NCBI GenBank assembly: GCA_051867975.1
Contig: JBJDZM010000113.1
Span: forward strand, 1 to 22,063
DNA: 22,063 bases
Direction of reading: 5' to 3'
Source: SVTX01 sp051867975
GTDB lineage: Bacteria; Bacillota; Clostridia; Oscillospirales; CAG-272
Part shown: in pieces, positions 1 through 7,647 of the stretch
How positions within the stretch are numbered: position 1 is the stretch's first letter
Layout: each line of letters opens with the position of its first letter
Program-made: the position numbers and the translations under genes
The notes under the pieces: model-generated
Told to the model about the DNA's origin: nothing
The model's input: the letters and a program-made list of their open reading frames with translations, nothing else
Databases searched by the model: none

Positions 1-2
1 TG

Positions 3-71
3 AAAGGAATATGTGTAATTGAATCTTTGGCTGGGGGTGATTTAATTATACCAGATACGTATGAATATTGA
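3..71 (+). CDS. Possible C-terminal tail of an upstream gene (partial)
   Basis: One frame is open from the left window edge to a TGA at 69-71. It would read as a tail ending in GGDLIIPDTYEY, which looks protein-like. The frame overlaps the DegV start codon at 61 by 11 bases, a common arrangement for translationally coupled genes. Only about 22 codons are visible, so the product cannot be recognised and chance openness is possible. The coding reading is favoured because the only ribosome-binding-like stretch before the DegV ATG, GGGGGTGA at 33-40, lies an unusually long 20 bases away. That spacing fits coupling to a gene that ends at 71. Confidence 0.35.
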   Translation, partial: KGICVIESLAGGDLIIPDTYEY

Positions 72-903
72 AAAAGTTAAAATCGTCGCAGATTCTTCTG
101 CGGACCTGTTGACCATAGATGATATCCCCTTTGAAGTTGCACCTTTGAAAATCAGAACCGAAGAAAAAGAATATACAGACGATGCGTCGCTTGACGTGGA
201 GAAGATGGTTTTAGAGCTTGAAGAATACACGGGAGCCTCCCGAACCTCATGCCCGTCATCTGAGGATTGGATAAATGCCTTTGCCGACGCAGAGTATGTT
301 TTTTGCGTTACGCTTACAAGCGCGCTGTCGGGCAGCTACAATTCTGCGCGCATCGCAAAGCATGACTATGAGGAAGAACACCCGGACCGCAAGGTGTTTG
401 TCCTTGATTCTCGCTCCGCAGGTCCCGAAATTACATTACTTGTTGAAAAAATCAGGGAACTGATACTTGAAGGGCTTTCATTCGAAAGCGTTTGCGAGAG
501 GATCACGGAATACCGTAAGAGGACAGGACTGCTCTTTATTCTTGAGTCAATGAAAAATCTTGCAAATAACGGCAGGGTCAGCCACTTTACCGCAAAATTA
601 GCGGGATTTTTGGGTATTCGATTAGTTGGGAAAGCGAGCGATGAGGGGACGCTTGAGCCGATTGCGAAGAAGCGCGGCGAAATATCAGCCCTGACCTCGA
701 TCGTTGAAAATCTGCGTAAGTATCTTTACATGGGCGGAAAGATCAATATTGCGCACTGCAACAATGAGGGTGCCGCCGAAAAATTGAAAGAGATGATATT
801 AAAGGAATTTAATCTTGCCAAAATCCAAGTATACAAATGCCGGGGAATCTGCAGTTTTTATGCCGAAAGAGGCGGAGTTTTGGTAGGTTTTGAAACGAAT
901 TAA
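61..903 (+). CDS. DegV family fatty-acid-binding protein
   Basis: This 280-residue protein has the DegV family layout at its usual length. It starts with a beta-strand and the ADSSADL signature (residues 10-16). It then has TSCPSSEDW (62-70), matching the family TSxPS ligand motif, and SALSGSYNSA (87-96), with T62 and S90 at the positions that normally bind the fatty-acid carboxylate. The later NNGRVS motif is also present. DegV/FakB proteins bind a single fatty acid in the cytoplasm and, in known cases, present it to the kinase FakA for phosphorylation. No fakA gene is in the window, so the partner is unknown. ATG 61 is the only start that keeps the N-terminal signature. It overlaps the end of a possible upstream frame. 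A hairpin with a T-run follows about 100 bases after the stop. Confidence 0.93.
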   Translation: MNIEKVKIVADSSADLLTIDDIPFEVAPLKIRTEEKEYTDDASLDVEKMVLELEEYTGASRTSCPSSEDWINAFADAEYVFCVTLTSALSGSYNSARIAKHDYEEEHPDRKVFVLDSRSAGPEITLLVEKIRELILEGLSFESVCERITEYRKRTGLLFILESMKNLANNGRVSHFTAKLAGFLGIRLVGKASDEGTLEPIAKKRGEISALTSIVENLRKYLYMGGKINIAHCNNEGAAEKLKEMILKEFNLAKIQVYKCRGICSFYAERGGVLVGFETN

Positions 904-1006
904 TTGAGTTCCGTGCGGCGCTTTTGCACTAAAACGAAATGATCGATTCTCGCGCGGCGTTTTGCGCTTCGTCCGCTGACATTTCACATGTTTCAAAAAA
1001 GGCAGG

Positions 1007-1037
1007 AAAGGATAGCCGGGTTCGGTTATCCTTTTTT
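1007..1037 (+). terminator. Rho-independent terminator after the DegV gene
   Basis: GGATAGCC (1010-1017) pairs with GGTTATCC (1024-1031) around a six-base loop, with one G-U pair. AAA/TTT pairs extend the base of the stem and six T follow at 1032-1037. This is a classic intrinsic terminator and separates the DegV gene from the SPFH operon. Confidence 0.8.
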
Positions 1038-1143
1038 GTTCGGGAAACCTCCGGAAAGTGAGCCTGCGTTCCGTTCACGGCTCTTTAATGTATGGCGCAT
1101 TTATCCGATAATTTGCACAAGATGAATAAAAATGAAAAAATTA

Positions 1144-1172
1144 TTGACAAACCGCAAAATGTTTGATATAAT
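1144..1172 (+). promoter_or_regulatory. Consensus sigma-A promoter of the SPFH operon
   Basis: TTGACA (1144-1149) and TATAAT (1167-1172) are separated by exactly 17 bases, so both boxes are perfect. Transcription should begin near 1179, giving a leader of about 70 bases. A promoter this strong suggests high constitutive expression, or control by a repressor. Confidence 0.88.
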
Positions 1173-1177
1173 TGAAC

Positions 1178-1209
1178 ATGTGAATTTATTATCCAAAAAG
1201 TGTTCACAT
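1178..1209 (+). promoter_or_regulatory. Inverted repeat at the presumed transcript start of the SPFH operon
   Basis: ATGTGAA (1178-1184) is repeated inverted as TTCACAT (1203-1209), with 18 bases between. The overlapping GAACA (1174-1178) and TGTTC (1201-1205) are also complementary. The repeat sits at the predicted start of transcription, where a repressor could block the strong promoter. It could also form a leader hairpin. The region is AT-rich, so chance is a real alternative. Confidence 0.3.
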
Positions 1210-1247
1210 TTTTATCATACTGCCATTGATGGCTGAAAGGATTTGAC

Positions 1248-1973
1248 ATGTTTTTCAAGAAAAAGAAGAAGGGACCGGTTGAGATAAGACTCAACGAGAA
1301 TCAGTTTTGCTCTGTAATAGAGGAGAAAGCAGAAGACGTAAGCCACAAATACTGCATTATCGCAAGCAGCGATACATACAATCTTTTGTACAGAGACGGC
1401 AGATTTATGGGCATGCCTGCTCCGTACGGCGGTGCCATCTATCCTTTTGCAACAGACCCGACAAAACCCGGTTCAAACAGACAGAAGAAGCAGTTCCGTT
1501 CTGCCAAGGTCGTGTGCCTTTCCAAGGACTTTAACCTTAAAGTATTCTGGGGAACGGAGTCTCCTTTTATCCTTGAAGATATCAATACACACAAGGCATA
1601 TGAGGTCGGTGCGCGCGGTGTATTCTACGTAAATATCGACCCCACCGATGCGGCTCGCAAGGCTGACCAATTCTATTCAAAGTGTCTTACACAGAGAAAT
1701 GCCGCGCTCTTTGATGCGGAAGCACTCCGCGATTTCCTCCGTGAGGCATTCATTATGCACATCGGAGCAAAGATTCAGGAGTATATTGAGGAAGAGAACA
1801 GATCTATTGCAAATTACGTCGGACTTATGCCCTCGGAGATACTTAAGATAAGCACGGAGCTTTGCCCTAAGATGAAGGATATATTCGGTGTGTACGGCTT
1901 GACTATCGTTACAGAGGCAAGCTCAGGCTCCATTCTTCAGGGACTTATGGTCAAGGAAGTCGTAAGAGACTGA
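1248..1973 (+). CDS. SPFH/band-7 domain protein (YdjI-like)
   Basis: This 241-residue protein starts with FFKKKKKG and continues into an SPFH (stomatin/prohibitin/flotillin/HflK) fold. The segment VFWGTESPFILED (about residues 100-112), followed by a VGARGVFYVNIDP-type strand pair, is typical of the bacterial YdjI-type subgroup. That subgroup is often annotated SPFH domain protein or virion core protein. The C-terminal third is helical and would support oligomerisation. No transmembrane helix is apparent. The basic N-terminus could touch the membrane or nucleic acid; this is inference. AAAGGA lies a few bases before ATG 1248. It is the first gene of a three-gene operon with a small helical protein and a zinc-ribbon protein. 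In Bacillus subtilis ydjI sits in an operon with a PspA relative and zinc-ribbon proteins, so a membrane-stress role is conceivable but not shown. Confidence 0.85.
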   Translation: MFFKKKKKGPVEIRLNENQFCSVIEEKAEDVSHKYCIIASSDTYNLLYRDGRFMGMPAPYGGAIYPFATDPTKPGSNRQKKQFRSAKVVCLSKDFNLKVFWGTESPFILEDINTHKAYEVGARGVFYVNIDPTDAARKADQFYSKCLTQRNAALFDAEALRDFLREAFIMHIGAKIQEYIEEENRSIANYVGLMPSEILKISTELCPKMKDIFGVYGLTIVTEASSGSILQGLMVKEVVRD

Positions 1974-1997
1974 TTTTAAGAAAGGTTGGATAAAGAC

Positions 1998-2321
1998 ATG
2001 GGATTTTTCAAGAAGAGTTTTCAGAAGAACGTGACTCGCGACAACGAATTTCTTAAGGACTACGCCGTAAAGTGCAACGGACTTGAGCTTTATGTTCAGG
2101 AAAATGAAAAAGTACTCAAGGAGCTTAAAGCACTTAAGGATGATTTTCAGTACACTGTTGCTACCGATGTCAAGGCGGCAAAGGCGGTTGAGAAGAACAT
2201 TAAGGCTGATTTTGAGGCACTTACAGCGCATCTTCAGCAGACAGAGTGGGATGAGGCACAGGCTCTCCTTTTGATAAGAGATATTCGCAGATACATAGTT
2301 GAAATCTCATCGATGAGATAA
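1998..2321 (+). CDS. Small helical protein of the SPFH operon, function unknown
   Basis: The protein is 107 residues, charged and almost certainly all-helical. Lys/Glu-rich stretches around residues 35-75 have coiled-coil character. It begins MGFFKKSF, echoing the MFFKKKKKG start of the preceding SPFH protein, so both may use a similar basic/aromatic N-terminal anchor. The frame can be extended to TTG at 1986, but ATG 1998 is chosen. AAGAAAGG ends at 1985, directly against the TTG and about 12 bases from the ATG, so only the ATG is usable. The gene lies 24 bases after the SPFH stop and 26 bases before the zinc-ribbon gene, so co-transcription is very likely. I do not recognise a named family. 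Confidence 0.75.
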   Translation: MGFFKKSFQKNVTRDNEFLKDYAVKCNGLELYVQENEKVLKELKALKDDFQYTVATDVKAAKAVEKNIKADFEALTAHLQQTEWDEAQALLLIRDIRRYIVEISSMR

Positions 2322-2347
2322 TTGTCGGATAATTTGAGGGGTGGAAC

Positions 2348-2911
2348 ATGAACAATAACGATCACCGCTGTTCTCAGTGTGGGTCAAAAATGGTTCAGAC
2401 CGGAACAGAGTATCAAACAGCAATATACCATTGCCGCAGCTGCGGACATGACGAGTATGTACAGATGTCGGTAAACGATAACTCTGAATTTTTGCACAAG
2501 AGAAGCATGCTTCTCGGACGTGTGAGAAAAGGAATCATCGATTGGGAGGTCACACAGTGGGATGTTCTGCGCGGAGAGATAATTGACTTTACAAATGCTT
2601 TTCATGCCGCAAGAAATGACATCTATTTCAAAATGGCAATAATCGCTTGTCTTACGAAGGGATTTCATGACCTTGACGACAAGAGATACAAGGAGTGTAA
2701 GCGCATTTTTAAAGTGACCGAGAAGGTTTACAAGCGTTATTCAAAGCATCCCGAGAATATTCCCGAAGAAATGGGAAACACAGGCGTTCTCGAATACGAG
2801 GAATACAGGCAGATGTATAAAAAGTGCAGGTATGACTATCAGAACAGAAAACTTTTATACAAGATGCTTTTCACTGTCGGCAGAAAGCTGATTCCCGTAC
2901 CGAAGCTTTGA
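2348..2911 (+). CDS. Zinc-ribbon protein, third gene of the SPFH operon
   Basis: The N-terminus carries a four-cysteine zinc ribbon, C8-x2-C11 and C29-x2-C32, followed by GHDEYVQM. The remaining 150 residues are predicted mostly helical, basic and rich in Tyr, Lys and Arg (KYKRYSKHP-type and RQMYKKCRYDYQNRK-type stretches). They have no clear membrane span and no family I can name. A strong GAGGGG ribosome binding site precedes ATG 2348. The gene ends the operon and a hairpin follows 17 bases after its stop. Zinc ribbons beside SPFH proteins are known from other Firmicutes, which supports one functional unit, but no activity can be assigned. Confidence 0.8.
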   Translation: MNNNDHRCSQCGSKMVQTGTEYQTAIYHCRSCGHDEYVQMSVNDNSEFLHKRSMLLGRVRKGIIDWEVTQWDVLRGEIIDFTNAFHAARNDIYFKMAIIACLTKGFHDLDDKRYKECKRIFKVTEKVYKRYSKHPENIPEEMGNTGVLEYEEYRQMYKKCRYDYQNRKLLYKMLFTVGRKLIPVPKL

Positions 2912-2927
2912 TTACATATGAATAATT

Positions 2928-2964
2928 AGCCAAAACCGCTCGTTACAGGGCGGTTTTGGCTTTT
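2928..2964 (+). terminator. Rho-independent terminator closing the SPFH operon
   Basis: AGCCAAAACCGC (2928-2939) pairs perfectly with GCGGTTTTGGCT (2950-2961) around a ten-base loop, and T continues to 2964. Read on the other strand the hairpin is followed only by mixed A/T sequence. It may also slow transcripts from the convergent metH gene, but it is a clearer terminator on the + strand. Confidence 0.85.
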
Positions 2965-3019
2965 ATAAATATATAAATTTTCGGGATAAACTGATTGTTT
3001 GGGGCATTTTGTTGATATT

Positions 3020-5419
3020 TTATGTCAAATCATCAAGCGACTCGGCGTATCGTACCGAGCTCATCGCATCCTCGCCGTAAAAATCCGCGCCTATGCGCTC
3101 GGCATAATCCTTTGTCAGTACCGCGCCGCCGACCATTATTTTGATGTGCGGTGCTTCTTTTCTGAGAAGCTTTATCGTCTCTTCCATTGCAGGCACCGTG
3201 GTTGTCATGAGTGCGCTGAGTCCGACGATTTTCGCGTCGAATTTTTGCGCGGCTTCAAGCACTCTTTCGGGAGCGACGTCGCGCCCGAGGTCGACTACTT
3301 TGTAGCCGTAGTTTTCAAGCAGGAGGCAGACGATGTTTTTGCCTATGTCGTGAATGTCGCCCTTGACGGTCGCCATGATTATCGTGGCTTTGTCCTGCCG
3401 CGCGTTTTTGTCATTTGAAAGCGCGACCTTTATCGGCTCAAACGCCGCCCGTGCCGCCTCGGCGCTCATGAGAAGCCCCGGAAGGTAGACCGTGTGCGCC
3501 TCAAAGCCCCGACCGACCTCGTCAAGTGCGGGAATAATCTCGCTGTTCACGATATCAAGCGGCGCGTTTGATGTGAGCATTTCACGGCAGATATCGCGCG
3601 CCTTGTCGCCAAGTCCCTTGATGATCGCTCCTCTCAGCGTGTCTGCTTGATTGTCGGTCTTGCCCGTCGCGTTGCCCGAAATTGTAGTCGTCTGCGTGAT
3701 CAGTGTTGACGCAAAAGAGATGTATTCGGCGCAGTTTTCGTCAAGTCCGTGCAGGGCGCGATATGCGTGATATACTTTCATCATCTCAGCCGAATATGGG
3801 TTCATGATTGCGGCTTTAAGTCCGTTTTCAAGCGCATTTGCGAAGAAAATGCTGTTGAGAATGTCACGGTTCGGCAGACCGAAGGAGACGTTTGAGACTC
3901 CGAGAGTCGTTTTTGCGCCAAGCTCGTCGCGGACGCGGCGCAACGCCTCAAGCGTTACGTTGGCGGCGCGCGGGTCGGCGCTTACCGTCATCGTGAGCGT
4001 GTCAAATATGATGTCTTTCTTGTCGATTCCGTATTTTTCGGCTTCGGCAAGAATTTTTTTCGCGATTTCTACCCGTCCCTCGGCACTCTCGGGGATTCCG
4101 CCCTCGTCAAGAGTCAAGGCGACGCAAACACCGCCGTATTTTTTAACGAGAGGAAATATCGCCCTCATGGATTCTGCTTTTCCGTTGACCGAATTTATCA
4201 TTGCCTTGCCGTTATATAGGCGCAGTGCCGCTTCCATGGCTGAAGGGTCTGACGTGTCGATCTGCAAGGGCAGGGCGCAGACCGCCTGAAGAGAGCAAGT
4301 GACCTCTTTTATCATCTCGACCTCGTCGATCTCGGGCAGTCCGACGTTCACGTCGAGGATATGCGCGCCGGCAGACTCCTGTTCAAGCCCTTCCTTGAGG
4401 ATGAAATCGAGGTCATGCTCCGAGAGTGCCTGTTTGAATCTCTTTTTGCCTGTCGGATTGATGCGCTCGCCTATGAGGATAGGGGAATTGCCTATCTCGA
4501 CGGAGTGCGTGTATGAGGAGACGAGCGTGCGGTTTTTGCGCTCGGTTTTTATCGGTTTGCCGGCAACTCTTGCAAGCGCGTCTATATATTCGGGAGTCGT
4601 GCCGCAACAGCCGCCGACTATACGAACGCCTTGTTCTATAAGCGAATTTACCTCATCTGCAAAATCCTTCGGAGTGACATTGAAGATAGTTTTTCCGTCC
4701 TTTATCTCGGGAAGCCCCGCGTTCGGCATGAGCAGAACGGGGACGGAAGCGTATTCCAAAAGTTCCTTGACGACAGGGGCGAGCTGACGCGGTCCGAGAG
4801 AGCAGTTTGCGCCTATCGCATCTGCCCCCATGCCTTCGAGCATGGCGACCATTGCCGAGGGTGACGCGCCTGTCATGAGTCTCATATCGGAGCCGTAAGC
4901 GTTTGAAACGAAGACGGGAAGGCTTGAGTTTTCCTTTGCCGCCAAAAGCGCCGCTTTCGTCTCGTAGCTGTCGTTCATCGTTTCAATGAGGATAAGGTCG
5001 ACACCGTATTTTACGCCGAGCTTGACCGTTTCGGCGAAAAGCGAGACGGCATCTTCAAAATCGAGGTCGCCGTAGGGCTTTAACAGCTTACCCGTGGGAC
5101 CTATGTCAAGAGCGATGAATTTCTCTCCCTTGTTGCTCGTCATTTCCTTTGCGATACAGGCGTTTTTTACCGCCGCGGCGATAATCTTCTCCAGCTCATC
5201 GGGCGAGAATTTCAAAAGATTTGCGCCGAAGGTGTTGGTTGAGACGACATTTGAGCCTGCGTCAAAGTATGCGCGGTGAATGTCCTGTATCACCTCGGGG
5301 TGGGAAAGATTCCATTTTTCGGGAAGCTCACCGGGCAAAAGCCCCCTCTCTTGGAGCAGAGTTCCCATGCCGCCGTCCAAAAACAGCAGATTTTCCTTTA
5401 AGTAATCAAGTATTTTCAT
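3020..5419 (-). CDS. metH: Cobalamin-dependent methionine synthase lacking the activation domain
   Basis: The 799-residue enzyme transfers the methyl group of 5-methyl-THF to homocysteine through cobalamin. The homocysteine domain (about 1-290) opens with DGGMGT and has zinc ligands C206 (GANCSLGP) and C271/C272 (GGCCGTTP). The pterin-binding domain follows (about 310-570), with GERINPTG near its start. The B12 cap and Rossmann domains (about 590-799) include GDIHDIGKN, with H690 as cobalt ligand. The protein stops there, whereas the E. coli enzyme (about 1,227 residues) continues into an AdoMet-binding activation domain. That domain is the neighbouring upstream gene, which overlaps this one by 14 bases. 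ATGs at 5422 and 5440 are also in frame. 5419 is preferred because family members begin near (M)KILDYL and GGAAA lies just upstream. Confidence 0.95.
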   Translation of the reverse strand: MKILDYLKENLLFLDGGMGTLLQERGLLPGELPEKWNLSHPEVIQDIHRAYFDAGSNVVSTNTFGANLLKFSPDELEKIIAAAVKNACIAKEMTSNKGEKFIALDIGPTGKLLKPYGDLDFEDAVSLFAETVKLGVKYGVDLILIETMNDSYETKAALLAAKENSSLPVFVSNAYGSDMRLMTGASPSAMVAMLEGMGADAIGANCSLGPRQLAPVVKELLEYASVPVLLMPNAGLPEIKDGKTIFNVTPKDFADEVNSLIEQGVRIVGGCCGTTPEYIDALARVAGKPIKTERKNRTLVSSYTHSVEIGNSPILIGERINPTGKKRFKQALSEHDLDFILKEGLEQESAGAHILDVNVGLPEIDEVEMIKEVTCSLQAVCALPLQIDTSDPSAMEAALRLYNGKAMINSVNGKAESMRAIFPLVKKYGGVCVALTLDEGGIPESAEGRVEIAKKILAEAEKYGIDKKDIIFDTLTMTVSADPRAANVTLEALRRVRDELGAKTTLGVSNVSFGLPNRDILNSIFFANALENGLKAAIMNPYSAEMMKVYHAYRALHGLDENCAEYISFASTLITQTTTISGNATGKTDNQADTLRGAIIKGLGDKARDICREMLTSNAPLDIVNSEIIPALDEVGRGFEAHTVYLPGLLMSAEAARAAFEPIKVALSNDKNARQDKATIIMATVKGDIHDIGKNIVCLLLENYGYKVVDLGRDVAPERVLEAAQKFDAKIVGLSALMTTTVPAMEETIKLLRKEAPHIKIMVGGAVLTKDYAERIGADFYGEDAMSSVRYAESLDDLT

Positions 5420-6032
5420 CATTTTTCCGTGTAGTGTCATATATTCCGACTATCGCGGTCACCGATTTTGAGGGTGACATCAAAAGCGAGTCGTTGAGGG
5501 TAAGTCCTATTCTTTTCTCGCAGGAGAGAAGGTTAAAAATATCTCTTTGGAGCGAGAGCGGCAGGTCGCCGTAACCGGGGCTGAAGCGCGGACGTATTTT
5601 TCTGCCTGACTCTGCGTATTTTTGCGCAATATCCTTGCAAAATGCGTCGCAGAGAGCCTCGATGCGCTCGGCGCCTATCGCCTGAAAGCAAACCGCCCTT
5701 GAAGGATTTATACGTCCGTATTTGTTGATGAGTCTGTCGATCCCGAGTCCCACGGTTGCGGCAAAAATTACCGCCTTATCGCAACCCGAAAGGCATTTTT
5801 GCAGGTCACGGCTTGCGGTCATGATTTCTCCGAGTTTGATTCCGTCTCCGTCCACCGAAATCGGGACTTCGGTATAGACCACCTTATATGAAAGTGCGTT
5901 TGAACTCTCACAAATGCAAGAGTCGACAAGCCCATCGATCTGACCGTCGCCGGCTTTGCATCCCATGTACCTGAGTATCTCACGCCGCTCGATTTCGGGC
6001 GAGGGGTATTCGATATAGCTTACAATGCTCAT
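5406..6032 (-). CDS. Free-standing methionine synthase activation-domain protein
   Basis: This 208-residue protein corresponds to the C-terminal activation domain of full-length MetH. That domain binds AdoMet and takes part in reductive remethylation of cob(II)alamin. The key signature RPRFSPGYGDLPL (about residues 146-158) matches the AdoMet-binding R-x-SPGY-x-D-x-P pattern. The N-terminal half carries the alpha/beta elements of the family, including AVIFAATVGLG. The start overlaps the metF stop by four bases (ATGA) and the end overlaps metH by 14 bases, so three proteins of one cycle are translationally coupled. The two polypeptides presumably associate to rebuild the full enzyme. The electron donor, normally a flavodoxin or ferredoxin system, is not in the window. 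Confidence 0.9.
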   Translation of the reverse strand: MSIVSYIEYPSPEIERREILRYMGCKAGDGQIDGLVDSCICESSNALSYKVVYTEVPISVDGDGIKLGEIMTASRDLQKCLSGCDKAVIFAATVGLGIDRLINKYGRINPSRAVCFQAIGAERIEALCDAFCKDIAQKYAESGRKIRPRFSPGYGDLPLSLQRDIFNLLSCEKRIGLTLNDSLLMSPSKSVTAIVGIYDTTRKNDENT

Positions 6033-6907
6033 TTTTTTATAATTGACGAGAGATTTGCCTGAATTTTCTCGGCAACGTCGGGCTTGTTCATCGAATAGAC
6101 GTGAATGTTCGTGATTCCGTTTGCGTAGAGGTCGATTATCTGGTCGGTCGCGTAGGCGATTCCCGCCTGCTTCATCGCATCGGGGTCATTGCCGAATTTA
6201 TCGACGAGCGAGATAAATCTGCGGGGCATAAAAGAGCCTGAGAGTTTGATAGCGCGCGCAACCTGATTCGCGTTTGTAATCGGCATGATCCCGGGAATCA
6301 CGGGGACGGTTATGCCCGCCTCACGTATTTTATACAGGAAATTGTAGAGCAGATTGTTGTCAAAAAACATCTGAGTCGTCAAAAAATCACAGCCTGCATC
6401 GACCTTTTCACGAAGAAATCTGATATCGTCACTCTGACACGCGCTCTCGGGGTGAATTTCGGGGTAGCACGCACCGCCGATGCAGATATTTTCGTCCGCC
6501 TCTTTAAGCTCTCTTACAAGGTCGATTGCGTGCTTGTACGCCCACATGCTCCTATCGGCATCCTGCATGTCGGCAGGAATGTCACCGCGCAGAGCCATGA
6601 CGTTTTCTATTCCGGCGGCTTTGATTTTTTCAATCATGGAGTGAACGGTATCATGCGTTGAGGAAACGCAAGTAAGGTGCGCAAGTGTGGGGACGTTGTG
6701 CTTTTCCTTTATGTTTTTTGCAATATCAAGCGTATATTGACTCGTTCCTCCGCCTGCACCGTATGTAACGCTCATAAACGAAGGGTGGAGTGCGGCAATT
6801 TTTTCGACGGCGGCTCTGACCGACTCAAATGAGGTCGTGGTTTTGGGCGGGAAGACCTCAAAGGACATTTGTGGGGTGTTATTTGAAAGAATTTCAGTTA
6901 GTTTCAT
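6029..6907 (-). CDS. metF: 5,10-methylenetetrahydrofolate reductase
   Basis: This 292-residue flavoprotein reduces 5,10-methylene-THF to 5-methyl-THF, the methyl donor of the methionine synthase encoded downstream. The MSFEVFPPKT motif (14-23) contains the conserved catalytic glutamate E17. The folate/FAD region ALRGDIPADMQ has the conserved Asp of LRGD, and TQMFFDNN and PVIPGIMPITN are also family hallmarks. Length matches the single-domain bacterial enzyme. GGAGAT lies six bases before ATG 6907. The gene is 30 bases downstream of the HD-domain gene and overlaps the activation-domain gene by four bases. In some anaerobes MetF works with an extra zinc/Fe-S subunit (MetV); none is encoded nearby. 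Confidence 0.96.
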   Translation of the reverse strand: MKLTEILSNNTPQMSFEVFPPKTTTSFESVRAAVEKIAALHPSFMSVTYGAGGGTSQYTLDIAKNIKEKHNVPTLAHLTCVSSTHDTVHSMIEKIKAAGIENVMALRGDIPADMQDADRSMWAYKHAIDLVRELKEADENICIGGACYPEIHPESACQSDDIRFLREKVDAGCDFLTTQMFFDNNLLYNFLYKIREAGITVPVIPGIMPITNANQVARAIKLSGSFMPRRFISLVDKFGNDPDAMKQAGIAYATDQIIDLYANGITNIHVYSMNKPDVAEKIQANLSSIIKK

Positions 6908-6937
6908 TGTAATCTCCGGAATATTTTTGAATTGAAA

Positions 6938-7600
6938 TCAAAGCAGGACTTGTCCGTTGATGTCGAGCTTGAAGGTAAGACCGAGCTTGTCCGCGGCGGC
7001 GCGGCAGAGCAACATTCGTTTGAGGAATATCTCAAAATAATCCATGACCGCGCTGAATTCGGTGTCGAGGTCGAGCTTGAGGGTGATGTGAGTCTTGTCC
7101 TCGCTTATCTCAAGCGCCGAGTGCGTGACCGAGTAATTGACATTGTCGTGAATATCGTCCTTGCGGATAAACTGCTTTTCGCGCACGCGCGTGCGGCGAA
7201 CGTCGCTCTTGTCGGCGAGAATGAGGGCGGCAGCAAGCGCGCTTACAGGCACGCCCGTACCCTCGTCGTGGTTTCCGATAGCGGTGACTATTTGAGAAAT
7301 TTCCTCAGGGTCCATGCCCATTTTGTCGAGTATTCGGAAGGCGATTATCGCACCGCTCTGCGAATGGTCAACGCGGTTGACGAGATTGCCGATGTCGTGC
7401 AAAAAGCCTGCGATCTTGGCAAGCTCTATCATGCGCTCGGAGTATCCGAGGGTGCCTAAGATATATCCTGCGGTGCGCGCGACGCGCGTGACGTGCGCAA
7501 AGCTGTGTTCGGTGTAACCGAGCGCTTCAAGCGAAGCATCGGCTTCTTTTACGTATGTTCTTATCGCGCTGTCGTTTTTTATCTGTTCGTATGTTATCAT
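6938..7600 (-). CDS. HD-domain phosphohydrolase
   Basis: The 220-residue protein has the metal-binding HD pattern: H36 in EHSFAHVTRVA, H68-D69 in GFLHDIGN, a further His in GNHDEG, and the later Asp in ADKSDV. These are hallmarks of metal-dependent phosphohydrolases that act on nucleotides or cyclic nucleotides. The last 70 residues are a less conserved alpha/beta extension containing ALEISEDKTHITLKLDLD. The substrate cannot be inferred. The gene is the first of the methionine operon and directly follows its promoter. GAGGTG precedes ATG 7600 by about six bases. Its steady position with metF/metH would need comparison across genomes; here it may simply share the promoter. Confidence 0.85.
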   Translation of the reverse strand: MITYEQIKNDSAIRTYVKEADASLEALGYTEHSFAHVTRVARTAGYILGTLGYSERMIELAKIAGFLHDIGNLVNRVDHSQSGAIIAFRILDKMGMDPEEISQIVTAIGNHDEGTGVPVSALAAALILADKSDVRRTRVREKQFIRKDDIHDNVNYSVTHSALEISEDKTHITLKLDLDTEFSAVMDYFEIFLKRMLLCRAAADKLGLTFKLDINGQVLL

Positions 7601-7647
7601 TTTGCACCTCAGTCGTAATTATCGAAACAATACCTCATTATACCCAT

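Larger units (their letters stand above)
904..1247. other. Intergenic region of 344 bases: terminator, then promoter and leader
   Basis: This gap holds no convincing gene on either strand. Its first part has two imperfect 16-17-base copies of a short G/C-rich element, at 913-929 and 952-967. Each has self-complementary ends (GTGC...GCAC and GCGC...GCGC) around a GGCG-T-rich centre. The DegV terminator follows at 1007-1037. A stretch without clear signals runs from 1040 to 1140. A consensus promoter and an inverted repeat then lie just before the SPFH gene. Confidence 0.6.

Noticed and set aside
3804..4787. Two + strand open frames of about 160 codons each inside metH
   Set aside because: They are antisense shadows of the metH coding frame; the Ser/Arg-rich translations have no domain features.
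7601..7647. Possible SAM, cobalamin or T-box riboswitch before the methionine operon
   Set aside because: The promoter leaves about 40 bases of leader with no paired stems or box motifs, too short for any of these elements.
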